From NCBI GenBank assembly GCA_001574975.1, contig KQ965733.1:561012-625011 (forward strand): a stretch of DNA of 64,000 nucleotides, written 5' to 3'. Each line of letters starts with the position of its first letter. Position 1 is the first letter of the stretch. The DNA is from Gonapodya prolifera JEL478. Lineage: Eukaryota; Monoblepharomycota; Monoblepharidomycetes; Monoblepharidales; Gonapodyaceae. The translations under genes and the position numbers were made by a program. The notes beneath the pieces are model-generated. The model was not told where the DNA came from and made no database searches. It worked only from the letters and a program-made list of their open reading frames with translations. Of this stretch, positions 27,401 through 38,300 are shown in pieces.

Positions 27401-28837
27401 CGGGGCATGTGCACTTGCGCTGGTGACGGACAAGGGCGATGCGAGAGATGATTTGACCACGTGCAGCTGCGGCTCGTCGGGCAAGGACAGCGTCGGTTTT
27501 TTCCGCGAGCCGGAACCTCCAGGCGGTGGCGGCAACGTCGTTTGGGACGGTGTGCTCGTGCCGCGGAAGCTCCGGTCCCTGTCCCTGTCCTTCACCGCGG
27601 CTGCGGCGGGGTGGTCGAGCACCGTCCCATGCTCAAGCGAGACCGACACGCGGTGCGTGAACGGCCGGCGGTGCACGGGATGCGTACCCCCCGGGTGAGC
27701 GTTGTGAATCGAGAGAGCGGCGAGCGCGGATCGCCATACGGATGCAAACCAGGTCGGGTGCGGGTGGTGAGGGCGCGTGGGGGAGGTGGATGTGGGTGTT
27801 GGTGTGGGGGTGAGGCTTGTGTTGGCGTGAACTGGGGCTGTCGGGTGCATCGGAGCTGGAGCCGTCGGGTCGCTGTGTCTTGAAACGAGCGCCACAGGTC
27901 CAGGTCCAGTTCCGGCCTGCGTTTCATTGTGATGACTCGCTGAGAGCGGTGGATGTGGATGTGGGTACGCAGCAACTTGTGGCGCGAAGTGGATTCTTTG
28001 CGACTGTTGGAGTGGGGCGGTGCTGTTGCTGACGAAAGAAGCCGACGCACGAGACGACGAGTCAGAGAGAATGGCGAGGGGAAGGAGGTGGTAGTGGGAG
28101 TTTGAGGGGTGACTGTCGTTGGTTGGTGCGGCGTTTGCGCTTGGGTGGTGCGATAGCTGAGAGACGCGTTGATTGCCAACTCCAACTCCACCGACGCCAC
28201 CCCGCGTGGATGGCAGAGATCCTGCGCTACCATTTTTGCCGTGCTCGATGAGCATGTCTCGCTTGGCGTGTGCGTGTGCGTTGGTGGATTCATTATCGAG
28301 TTTCCTCGGCGCATGTGCATCTCCTCCCTGGTCCACGTATGAGTGTCTCGGCGAGGGCGGTGGTGTTGCAGTGGGAACGTTGATGGACACGGCGGATGTC
28401 GGGGCCGTCCATCCTGCAAAGCTTGCGACAGAGCTACCTCCACCTCCGATCCACGACGAGCCGTCGTACATGTACATGCCGCGGCCGTCTCGACCCGGTA
28501 CCGCGCCGAGTCCGAGTCCTCCACCTCCATTTGAATTCTCGGCGCTTGCAGAAGCAGACTCGTCTATCCCAAGATACCCAGGAAGTGCATTGCCGCTCGC
28601 ACTCGCAGACTGTTCTATCCCAAGATATCCAGCTGCTGCACCTCCTCCTGACGCACGATTGTGATGCTGCATGTCGTTATCTGCGTCGACCAAGAGTCCG
28701 CTGTGCGATCCAAGCACGACGAGCGGCCCACGTGAATTCGAATGTGAGTTCCTTCCACACTCTGCAGGTCTCCCAGTCCCAGGCCCGTCGTGCTGGCGAG
28801 CGTGAGCGTTCTGGGGAGAGGACTGAGCAGCGCCCAT
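24424..28837 (-). CDS. Cyclin Y-like protein with N-myristoylation-type start
   Basis: Cyclin of the CCNY/Pho80-like class, partner of a cyclin-dependent kinase at the membrane. The cyclin box is split over exons: LTPRDRPPTLQQVTSYL, VVSLIYLERFLGRF, TWRRALLAAVVCAAKVWDD, then VWNVDF, and across an intron DVEDINALERFFLASLDF, followed by SEYARSYFVIRS. This order and the KVWDD-x-AVWNVD motif are those of cyclin Y. The frame is open upstream to 29095, but I choose the ATG at 28837 because it gives MGAAQSS, an N-myristoylation signal like the MGNTTS start of animal cyclin Y. The N-terminal ~800 residues are Ser/Pro/Ala-rich and disordered, with a duplicated GYLGI(E/D)xSASAS motif. The C-terminal tail after the box is also long, Ser/Pro/Arg-rich. 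Exons around 26.0-26.4 kb are less certain. Confidence 0.75.
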
Positions 28838-29375
28838 CTTCTGCAGCGACGCTCGATCGCCAAGATGCCCGGCTGGGTGGAGAGAACCGGAAGGCGGGAG
28901 ATCGGCGGAATCGGCGCGATCGGCGGGGAATACGGGATCAATGCGTGTGCGAGTGCCTTTCCGTGGAGAGTCCTGGCTTGGAGGCGACGAATCGGGTGAA
29001 TGGGCTTGTGGGTGGGAGACTCGAGAGGGACCGACGGATGTGACCGCAGCCGTGACCCAATGCAAGAATTCTTTCTGCACCCTTCCCTCCCTCACCCCGA
29101 CAGGCCAACGTCTGCTCTAAAAATATCTGCAAATAATTATTGTGCTGCAAATGTGCTGTAGCCAATTCGACTGACGAGGCCGGCGCGCTCCTGTTTGTCG
29201 CTGGAACATGTGCGTAGAGTGTCGCCTGGGCTTGCTACTCCAAAATCACGAGTCCAGGGTCGGTTCCTGGTCGGATGCAGTTGCCCACACCTCCGCCCGG
29301 CAAATATATCCCCGGATAAACTCGCGAGTTCAGCCGACCATATAAGGGATACACTCCCACCATCCACCATCCACA
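28838..29375. promoter_or_regulatory. Divergent promoter region, cyclin (-) / SDR (+)
   Basis: The two genes are head to head. A tataag element at 29341 lies 35 nt before the SDR ATG and an aatatat stretch lies near 29302. If the tataag is used the SDR leader would be very short; the assignment is only by position. Confidence 0.35.
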
Positions 29376-31079
29376 ATGGGAAACCTCTGGAGCTCGCCAT
29401 CACCACCCCCGGGATCCGCCGTCGTCGTCACCGTGAGAATCCTTCGTCTCGCCCTGCTGCCACCGTGTCCTTCCTACTCCTCACACCGGTGTGCACTCTT
29501 CTCCAGGGATGTGACACCGGGTTCGGCCACCAGACAGCCCTCTCGCTCGCCAAGGACGGATTCCGCGTCTACGCGGGCTGTCTCACCGACAAGGGCATCA
29601 AATCGCTCACTGACGCTGCGGCAAGTCGCGGGATAGACGAAAAGTCCATCGTCACGTTCAAGCTCGACGTCACGAAAGAGGAAGATGCGAAGCGGTGCTG
29701 GGAGCTGGTGGATAAGGAGGAGGGTGGGCTGTATGCCCTTGTAAATAATGTGGGTGTCTGGAGGGGGTGGCGTGGGGGTAGTGATCGCAGCGAGCCCGAG
29801 GCCTAGGCGCGATAGCGCTGACCGAGGCCGACATCTTGCGCCCCGAAACCGAGGCCTAAGCGCCGCCAGGAGCTGACCGAGGCTGTCCACTGGAGGCGAA
29901 TGATCTGCGCGAAGCGCGACTGATACAGCTCGAAGCTCATATTCTCTCCAAGTGGCGAATTACCCCGTGGAGCGGGTTACTCTCGCAGAGCGGGATACTC
30001 TCGTGCCGAAGCTGAAGCTGCTTCCAATATCGCCCATTTGACTCATCGTCATTTCTCATTCCCATTTCTTTTTCTCCAGGCCGGAATCGGGGACGGCGGC
30101 TTTTTCGAGAGCATGGAAATGGGCAGATTCGAGCAGGTTTTTCAAGTCAACACTTTTGGTGCTGTCAGGTGAGTCGAGCTGTCCTCGCTACGCTCGGACA
30201 CCGAGGCCTAAGCGCGATAGCGCTGACCGAGGCTATTTGCCCGAGGCGAGTGATTTGCGCGAAGCACGAATATATTCTCGCGGAGAGTACATCAAGGCTT
30301 ACCCGTGAAGCGCTGACCTATTTGAAGCTGACGTGGTCCCGACTCTTCCAGGATGTCTCGCTGGCTCCTCCCCTCGCTTCGGAAATACAGCAAACAAAAC
30401 CCCACGCTCCCTCCATCTCGCATCGTCAACATCACCTCTGCCGCCGGGCGGATCGGCGCTCCCGCCATGAGCGCCTACTGCGGGTCCAAGTTCGCCCTGG
30501 AGGCCATTTCGGACTGTCTTCGTCGCGAGCTGAAGCTACAGGGGCATCGCGTCGACGTCGCGGTGATCGAGCCGTTCTTTGCCAAGACTCCCATCGTGGA
30601 TATCCTGGATACATCACCCGAAGCACTCGTGGAAAAGTTCAAGGACGGCTTGATTCCGGAGCTAAGGGATCAGGTTGTGGAAGACTATGGTGGCGAGGAC
30701 TGTGTCTTGTGGAACGCGCAACGGATGGCAGAGCAGCGTCCGCCAAGTGGGTCTCGTGTCATCGAAACTACCCTATTCTTTCACTCGCTCTAACACTCCC
30801 CCACCTCATCACGCAGTCATGGACCCAAAACACGTCGTCAACACCATCACATCGCAAGTAAAGAACCCCACCACCTGCGAACGCACCGTCGTCGGAAATG
30901 TGCTTGAGAAGTCTGTCCTGTGGGCGTTCGAGAACTTGAGCGAGCGGTGGATCGACTGGGCCCTGTTTGAATTGGAAGGAAAGCGCAGGCAGACTCAGTG
31001 GCGGGCGGAGCTCGAGGAGAGGGAGAAGGCGGCCGCGCAGACGGTGGCGAGTGCTGTTAAGACGGCGATGTTGAACTGA
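29376..31079 (+). CDS. Short-chain dehydrogenase/reductase (RDH/17-beta-HSD-like)
   Basis: NAD(P)-dependent oxidoreductase of the classical SDR fold. The ATG at 29376 gives MGNLWSS and a short lead to the cofactor loop, which is split by an intron: VVVT joined to GCDTGFG (TG-x3-G-x-G). NNAG is likewise restored across the 29750-30079 intron (NN, then AGIGDGG). The next exon 30080-30168 ends FGAVR, and the exon from 30352 holds the catalytic SRIVNITSAAGR serine with YCGSK (Tyr-x3-Lys). The TGCDTGFG form is typical of retinol dehydrogenase/17-beta-hydroxysteroid dehydrogenase relatives. The C-terminal exon is Glu/Arg/Lys-rich. The substrate is not deducible. Introns 2 and 3 share repeat blocks (separate entry). 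Confidence 0.85.
29796..30269 (+). repeat. Related repeat blocks in two introns of the SDR gene (introner-like)
   Basis: Block A, cgaggccta-gcgcgatagcgc then tgaccgaggc, occurs at 29796-29829, as a variant at 29850-29884, and at 30201-30234. Block B, gaggcga-tgat-tgcgcgaagc, follows at 29892-29919 and 30242-30269. Order A then B is the same in both introns (29750-30079 and 30169-30351). gcgcgatagcgc is a near-palindrome. Both introns keep good gt donors and cag acceptors. Confidence 0.8.
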
Positions 31080-31486
31080 GGTTGCGGAACTTAGGGCATG
31101 TAGTACCCACACGTATTTTATGTGATCAACGCGATTTATGTGCCGAAGCACACCGACAAACCCACTTATAAGAAACTGATTTTGTTGAGACAACTGATTT
31201 TGTTTCTCCTATTGTTGCTTTGGTCCGACTTTCACATTGATTGAGTCACCCCCATTTCTTTCAGCGCGGACGAGGCCACCGCGTCCGGAACCCGATGGGT
31301 ACGCACTTCTGCAACACTCATCAGTTCGATCGCCCGCACTAAACCGTCCCGTGTCTCCTTCACCCCCGCTTTCCTTGCATTCGTTCAGCTTCGTTGCGGT
31401 CCACTGCAGCGTTCACCGAGGCGTCGAACCTCATTTCCACCCACTGGACGCCGTCAATCTCTAGTGCCCTGAGCGTGAGCGTGGGG

Positions 31487-34400
31487 ATGCGGTCCCGTGC
31501 GGACCGAGGGAGGAGAAATGCAGTTCGGAATGGTGGCGGTGGTGGTGATGGTGGATACTGCGACACCACGCGGGCCTGGACCAGTCATGACGCTGCGATC
31601 GCACTGTGTGCGGACTTTGCGTTGCGGAAATGGGCGCTCCGTGGTCCAAGGACGTCCGGTTTGGGCTCGCCAACGGTCGAAACGACATGTCGACCAAGCT
31701 TGTCCCCGTCCCCGTATGGCACGCGCTCGACCACGACCGCTCATCATCACGGGTTTCGAATACCATTGTGGGAAATGACGCGGCGGACAAGTCATCAGGT
31801 GGACGGGCGTCGAATGTTTGGGACAATGGACGCGAAGGAGCAGGAGCATTCCGTGGCGCGACTGGAACGCCTTTTCAATGAAATTTTCTTGCACAAAAAA
31901 CTCACACCACAGCAGCTCTCCGAACGGCTCACCGAGTGCTTCGAAACCTACCTCGGCATCTCCACCTCCCATTTTCACACTCTCTCACGGCACCACCTCG
32001 TCACACTTGTCGAGCTGTGCGTTCCAGGTGGATCCACGACGAGCCCCGACGACGGCGAGCTCGCTGCGATGAACCCTCACGACGACGACTTGGCGACCAT
32101 TCTTCCCGCTCTAAACTTAATTCCACCAAAAACACTCGCGCTCGCACTTCGGACACTTCTGTCGGACATGCAGAAAGCGTCCGCGCTCCCTTCGCTCAGA
32201 GCTGCGGAAGCACTCGAGGAATTATCACATCGTCTGGGAGATGCCGATGGGTTTGAGTGGGCCGGCAAGCTTAAGGGGCGGTTGTTGGAGGCGAAGGGGG
32301 AGTTTGAAAGTGCAATTGACCTTGAAGTAGCGCGGCTCGAGGTGCTTATGGGACATTTCACAAATGCCAAAGATCAAAATTCTGCCGTGAGGATTTTCGA
32401 GGATCTCCACTCGGTGCTCAATCTGAGTCAAGGACCGAGTGATCACTCGGACGGAACTGCAACGGCTCGCATTCCAGAAAAACATATCGAGGTTTTTTTT
32501 GGCTGTTACACGAAGCTCATGGAGATGTTTCTGCGGATGTACGATGGTCCCGCGGGGTGGAAAGTCTGGACGCAACTGGTGACTTATGTCGTGCAGTGGA
32601 ACTCGACCTCAGCTGGAGGTGAGAGCCAGCTTCAATCGACAAGAGCTTTGTCACTGAGAGGGCATTTGTGTTCCTCTTCTTCCAGCAGGCACGCGGCCAA
32701 TTGCGATCCCGCAAAGAACGTTCAGCATTGCCATTCGTTTAGCAGCACGCCTCAGATCACATGAGAAAATTCTCTCCGCTCATTCACTTCTCACAGCACA
32801 ACACACCGAGCTAGAGCGGAGATCCGTTTCCTCCCTCGTCCTAGCTTACTCGAGAGTGGGCGATCCATCCTCCCTCCTTGGCGTGCTCTCATCCACAGTG
32901 TCGGAGCCGTCCATTAAGATGCTTACCTCGCTTGTAAGGGCGTATCAACGAGCGGGCGATTGGGACGCGGCATTTCGTTTGTGGTCGGAGCACGTTAGTA
33001 AACAGCCCGCCGTCGATGTTTACGCTGGTGCAATGATTGCGGCGGGATTTGCGGCGAACGGGAGGCTGCACGAGACGAGCGAGGTTGAGAGCTGGCTCAG
33101 TACCAAATCGCTGGAGGGGGTCTCATCTCGGACCGAGGTTGTCACGACTTCAGTGAGGCGCCAGATCCGGTCTATGAACGAAGCAAAAATAATCCGACAG
33201 ACGGCAAGCTCACTCACGGAAACCTTGATGCGAATGATGAAGGATTCCTTGACAGTGGATGAATTCCTGTGCTCAGACATTGCGCTGCTGTGGTTCTCGC
33301 TGGAAGACCCGGACAACTTGTGGATGTGGGTTAAAGCTGTCTCGGATGCGGCGGATGTGTACGCCACTTGGAGATCACATCACGAACAAGCAAGGTCGGA
33401 TGGAGAATTCTTGGACTCCCCCATAACCAAAGCTATTGCATCAAACGGCGGACGACGACCCTTGGGACCACCCCCAACAATACCACCAATGTTTCTCACA
33501 TACGACCTCCTTTTGAGAATCTGCGTCAAGACATCCTCTTTCACATTATTTGATGAGGTACTTTCGCATATGACAGATCATGACATCCCCGTGTACCGCC
33601 CCACTGTCGACACTTTGGTGACTCATTACTTCCATCAAAACCAAATAGGAGCAATGCGAAGGTCGTACGAGGTTGCATTGCGTTCGGGTCGATGGGAGAG
33701 TCTCCCTGGGTACCGAACTTATCGAAAGCTCCTGGACGCAGCTGCGTTGGAGGCGTGGAATGAAATGACTGAACGAGGTGCGAGCTACGGGTACGAGAAA
33801 ATGGGACGGTGGTGGCGAGAATTACACCGGGAAGGGAATCTCGCGGATGTTGAAATGTTTGATACTCTGGTGGAAGGCATTCGAAGCCGGCTGGAAGGCA
33901 TCCGTCCCCCGCAGACTCCAGATTCGTGGAAACCATCAATCCTCGGAAAACAGCTCACAGACGAAGTTTTAGACATATTAGACACCACTGAATCGTCGGA
34001 GAGCACAGTTACCGCCACAGCAGTCCCTTTTCCGGTTCAACCACAAAAGGAGAACGATAATGTGCGAGCTGATCAGAGCTTTATCCAAACGGAAGACATT
34101 AAACCAAGAGGAAGACCTATGACCGTACTTGAAACGACATATTTAAGTCTATTGAGTCTGTTCCCGCCGAAAGTTTCGGACGTCTTGCCTTCGCTGCTGG
34201 TCAAGTTGACTGGGCTCTTACGAGAGTTTGCCAGCGACAGCTCGTCTTCTGAGGTTCCGTTTCTCAAGAGCGCAATTTCGAACATAGATCACATAACGAA
34301 GTGGATAGAAACAAGTCCAAAGTTTGGGGACTTGTCACAGATTCGTGAGGACGCGTGGAAACGTGACCTTGTCATCTGCACCTTGATTCCCGCGATACTC

Positions 34401-35135
34401 GATTACCTGGCAACTCGTCGCCGGCATGATCTAATTGAGCAGGCGATGAACATTATTGTAAACGATGGTCAAGCTGTCGTTATGGAGTGGGACATTGAAG
34501 ACTTCTACAAAAATGATCCTGTAGAATGGCGTAAAGCTCTCAGACACCGTGGCATTGATGCAAAACAAGAGAGAGCTCGAGATCTTGTTTGGGAGGCGTT
34601 TCTGAGGGGTCTCGTTTGGACGGGGGATCTTACCAGTTTGCGTGAAGTGATTCACAGGCAGCCTTCTACCGGGGTCACCAATATTCATCCTCAGAATCTC
34701 GAAATACCACAAGCACCCTTAGTCCTGCTCTGGCACCTTTTATTGCGGCTGCAACATCAGTTCTTACATTTACGTCTCAACCGACGAATCGACTACAGTA
34801 ACCCGCGCACATTTGCTGCACCGAAAAGGTTCAGCGGACGACGAGAGAAAGGGCATCGGGATATAGTGCACCGCATGGGAAAGCAATACGTTGGGGAAGT
34901 CCGTATTGATCATGAGCCGGATGCATATGACCCTCTAGGAACGGCATTTTTGCAAGCGAAATCTGTCCCCAGAAACATTCCCCAAGACTTGGATGAGCGA
35001 TTATTTCAAGCAAAAAGGACCTTTCGCGAGCTCACCAGGAAACTGGGAGAAGGGACACCCGTTACGGGAGTTCTTGCCGGCGGTAACGTTTCGAAGACCA
35101 GAGAAGAGCGGATGGGATGGTTCATTATTGCATGA
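31487..35135 (+). CDS. Large PPR-like, probably mitochondrial protein
   Basis: A protein of about 1,200 residues in two main exons, with one intron between about 32620 and 32700. The first ATG in the long frame is at 31487; the lead is Arg/Ser-rich without acids (MRSRADRGRRNAVRNGG), compatible with a mitochondrial presequence. The body is almost entirely helical with PPR/TPR-like helical pairs: LVRAYQRAGDWDAAFRLWSE is the clearest, followed by TYDLLLRICVKTSSFTLFDE and TLVTHYFHQNQIGAMRRSYE. The final segment is basic and ends MGWFIIA before the stop at 35133-35135. Fungal PPR proteins act in mitochondrial RNA maturation or translation; which RNA is unknown. The true start could lie in an upstream exon. 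Confidence 0.6.
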
Positions 35136-35345
35136 CATCATGATGGTTCAATAAATCGTCGTTAGCAATCATTGTATATCATTAAATTTTGCTATATATA
35201 AAATAGTAATATGGTATGTCCAGTCTAGAAATGCAACCCTGCCAGCTTACATGGCGAAAGTATTTTTTCTTGTTTTTGATTTCTCCTGCCTTCGGTTATC
35301 TATTCTTTTCCTGTTCCGTTCTTTAATTTTTGTTCTCTCGATCTC
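35136..35345. terminator. AT-rich spacer between convergent genes
   Basis: About 210 nt of AT-rich DNA with aataaa at about 35149-35154 on the plus strand, a plausible polyadenylation signal for the PPR gene, and T-rich stretches suited to the opposing transcript. Confidence 0.45.
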
Positions 35346-38300
35346 TTACAGTGACCCAACACTGTTTCTGTTTGTGTTCTGCGGAGCTGGTTCGTACAGC
35401 CGATTGTAGAACTTGCGGCGGTGCTGCGTTCCTTTGCGCACAAGCGTTCCTCTCCGTACGTACTCGACAGGCGGGACGTAAGCGGTTCCTAGGTACAGCA
35501 TCTGCTCGTGAACGCGCCAATATTTGGCGATCGAGAACGTTTGTATTGTGCGCTCACGAAGAAGCAAACCGAGAGCACGGCGAGCTTGCTTTGTTGTTTC
35601 AGACGTGATGCGAGCGTTCAGCTCCGCTGCTGCAGATGGACCTTTCGCCAAAATGTCAGCAATGCGGACGTCAGTAACACCAGGAACGAGTTGACCGAGG
35701 CCGTCTGTGACGGCCATCACTTTAATGATGGCTTCCGCAAGCTGGCGTGGTCGCGAAGGTGGAACGATTGCTCCGAAACATTTGCCAGTTGCAAGGTCAC
35801 TTATCACCTCTCGACTGCCACCAACATCAGTGCAAACCACTGGAAGACCACAGAGTCCAGCTTCTCCGAGAGCGAGGGGTAGGCCTTCCGTAATCGAGGA
35901 GTTGACAAATACCCATCCACTGGGGAGAACAACGCCGGGAGCACCGAGACCTTTGAGGTGGACATTCGACTGAAGGTTGTTGGACATAATAAGAGAAGTG
36001 CAGAATGCTTGGAAATAACAAGTGTAAGATTTCTGTCCTCGGAAGGTGGTGTTGGCACCAATAAAAAACTCACTTGTGTAAGCAGGGTCTTTTTCTGTGC
36101 TCCCATAGATATGAAGTTGGAAGTTTTTCCATCCGACAACATTCACAATGTGTGCCGCCGCGTATATCGCATTAGCAACGTCCTTTACTGGGCTGACGTG
36201 ACTCAACATTACAGCCGTTGGGATCGCAAGCTCTGCACCGGGATTCGGCTTGAACTTGGCGACGTTCATGCCGTTCACAACAGGACTGATCTTGAGGCGC
36301 GTAGAGGAGTACGAGTCGGCATCCATGAATTTGCCTGGGTTTTGTGCAGAGGGAGGACGCTTCTCAGTTTAAAACAGGAAAGAATCATTTCAAAACTACT
36401 TACCCCCTCCTAAGTGTGCCTCCCACATTGGGTTCTGAATACTTGTGCAGGGGTTTATGGTGTCTGCACGCCGAATAACAAGCCAGGCAATGAGTCGGTT
36501 CAAACCAGCGAGCACAGTTTGAACGAAACGAGGCATTGAGTCCGCCTCGCAAAGTGCGAATAGACGTTCTCGCCAAAGAATGCCACTTAAAAAGGTGATA
36601 TACTTAGCCCATGTAAACCAGCGAAATATGACAATACACTCACTGGTCCCACAAGATGAGAGTAGTTCCACTTAGAGCTTTGGCAACGACTCCAGAAATG
36701 GCTTGGATACCGTGATGCGACAAGTGGAAGCACGCCCGACGATTTGGGAATGTGGGCAACTCAGCCGCAAGTGGAAGGAGAAGCTTTGTAATCAACGAAT
36801 AAGCGAGTCCAACTTCGTGGAGGGTGGCTGATGTTTTAATTGATAGTCAAAACTCCATGACAGCACGCACTATTGCCGCACATCAACTTACGGTTCTCCA
36901 CCGACAGGTACGAGTCTTCTGACCGCATTGAGCACACATGGAGGACAGCTGCAACGAATGCATCGATAGCAGCATGATGCTCCCAACTTCTGGTCCAGTC
37001 GTGGCTCTGCCCAAATACGTAAAGGTTGACGAAAATGGATTCATAACCAGCAGTCTTTGACTCCACGAGATCAGGATCGAAGATTGCTCTGACCAAAGAT
37101 TGAATCAAAGGAACAAAGTTCGAACGGATCACTGCAGCCGATGTACGTGTCCGACGCAATTCCAGCTCCGGGGCAGGTATTGTTCTCCTGAAGTTTTCGT
37201 TCGCATTCCCAAAATCGAGGTCCCATATGATTAAATAGTAAATTGCTGTATTATGCAAGTTGGGATCGTCATTCATCAAATCTCCCCATCCATTTCAACT
37301 TCAGTGGAACCCACCATCAATGTGCTTTTCAAGCTGATACTCTCTCTGCGGAACCTCAGCTGTACCCAACTCGGCCAAGCAGGTCCATCGCACACGCTCG
37401 AGGAAGTTAACCAAATCCCTTAATTGAAGCAGAAATATCAATTCAGAGCTCAACTCCAAGGGACTCCGTGTCGCACAATACAAACCTTCTACAACTGCCA
37501 ACACCTCCACCCCCAGTTGGGTAGGTACCGCTGTCGACAGCGACGGTCTTAATAACATTGTTATCGTTGTCAACTTGGGATGCGATTAATGAACTGTCGC
37601 CTCCTGCGGCAAGTTCCAGCAAGTCTGCCATTCGGACGTTCATGGACGAACATCTGGTTTCCGGTGTGTCAGGCACGTTGACGACGACATCAAGAACCTC
37701 TTTGTTACGCTGCAGCTGGTCTATCGCCCCCTCAAAATCACCGACATCACGTCGCTGGAAGTAGCGATACAGGAGTGGCTCGTTACGGAGAAACACCTCA
37801 AGATCCAAGGTGCGAGCGATTGCTCCTGGAATTTGCTGCAAACGCCACTGGGCCCAGAGCTCTTCCCGCGAACGTGCAGTGCTGTAAGGCTCATCATAGA
37901 ACTCCACTTTTGTGATCCGTCCAAGTTCGCGGTGAACCTTTGCGTCAAGCTTATACGTGAGAAATTCGTTCGACAAATGATATGCAACAGGTGGTCTCCG
38001 CTTCAGAAGCCGGTAAGGATCGATGGAGATGAATGAGGGCACAGGGGCAGTCTCCTCCCCACCAAATTTGTCAAATTGGACACAGTCTACGTTGTCATGA
38101 AAGCAAAAACAATTAAGATTGCATCACAACCACAGGAACGCAGAAAAAGGAACGTACCAAGCTTCACATGCTGTGGGTGAGAGTAATCGAAACGAACACG
38201 GAAAAACGTGCTGCCAACTCTGTAATCCGCGTATGAGAACCTGGGAGTTGCTCCAGTATCGGGACGCCAACCGCGAGACAGGTGAGCGACCAAATTCCAG

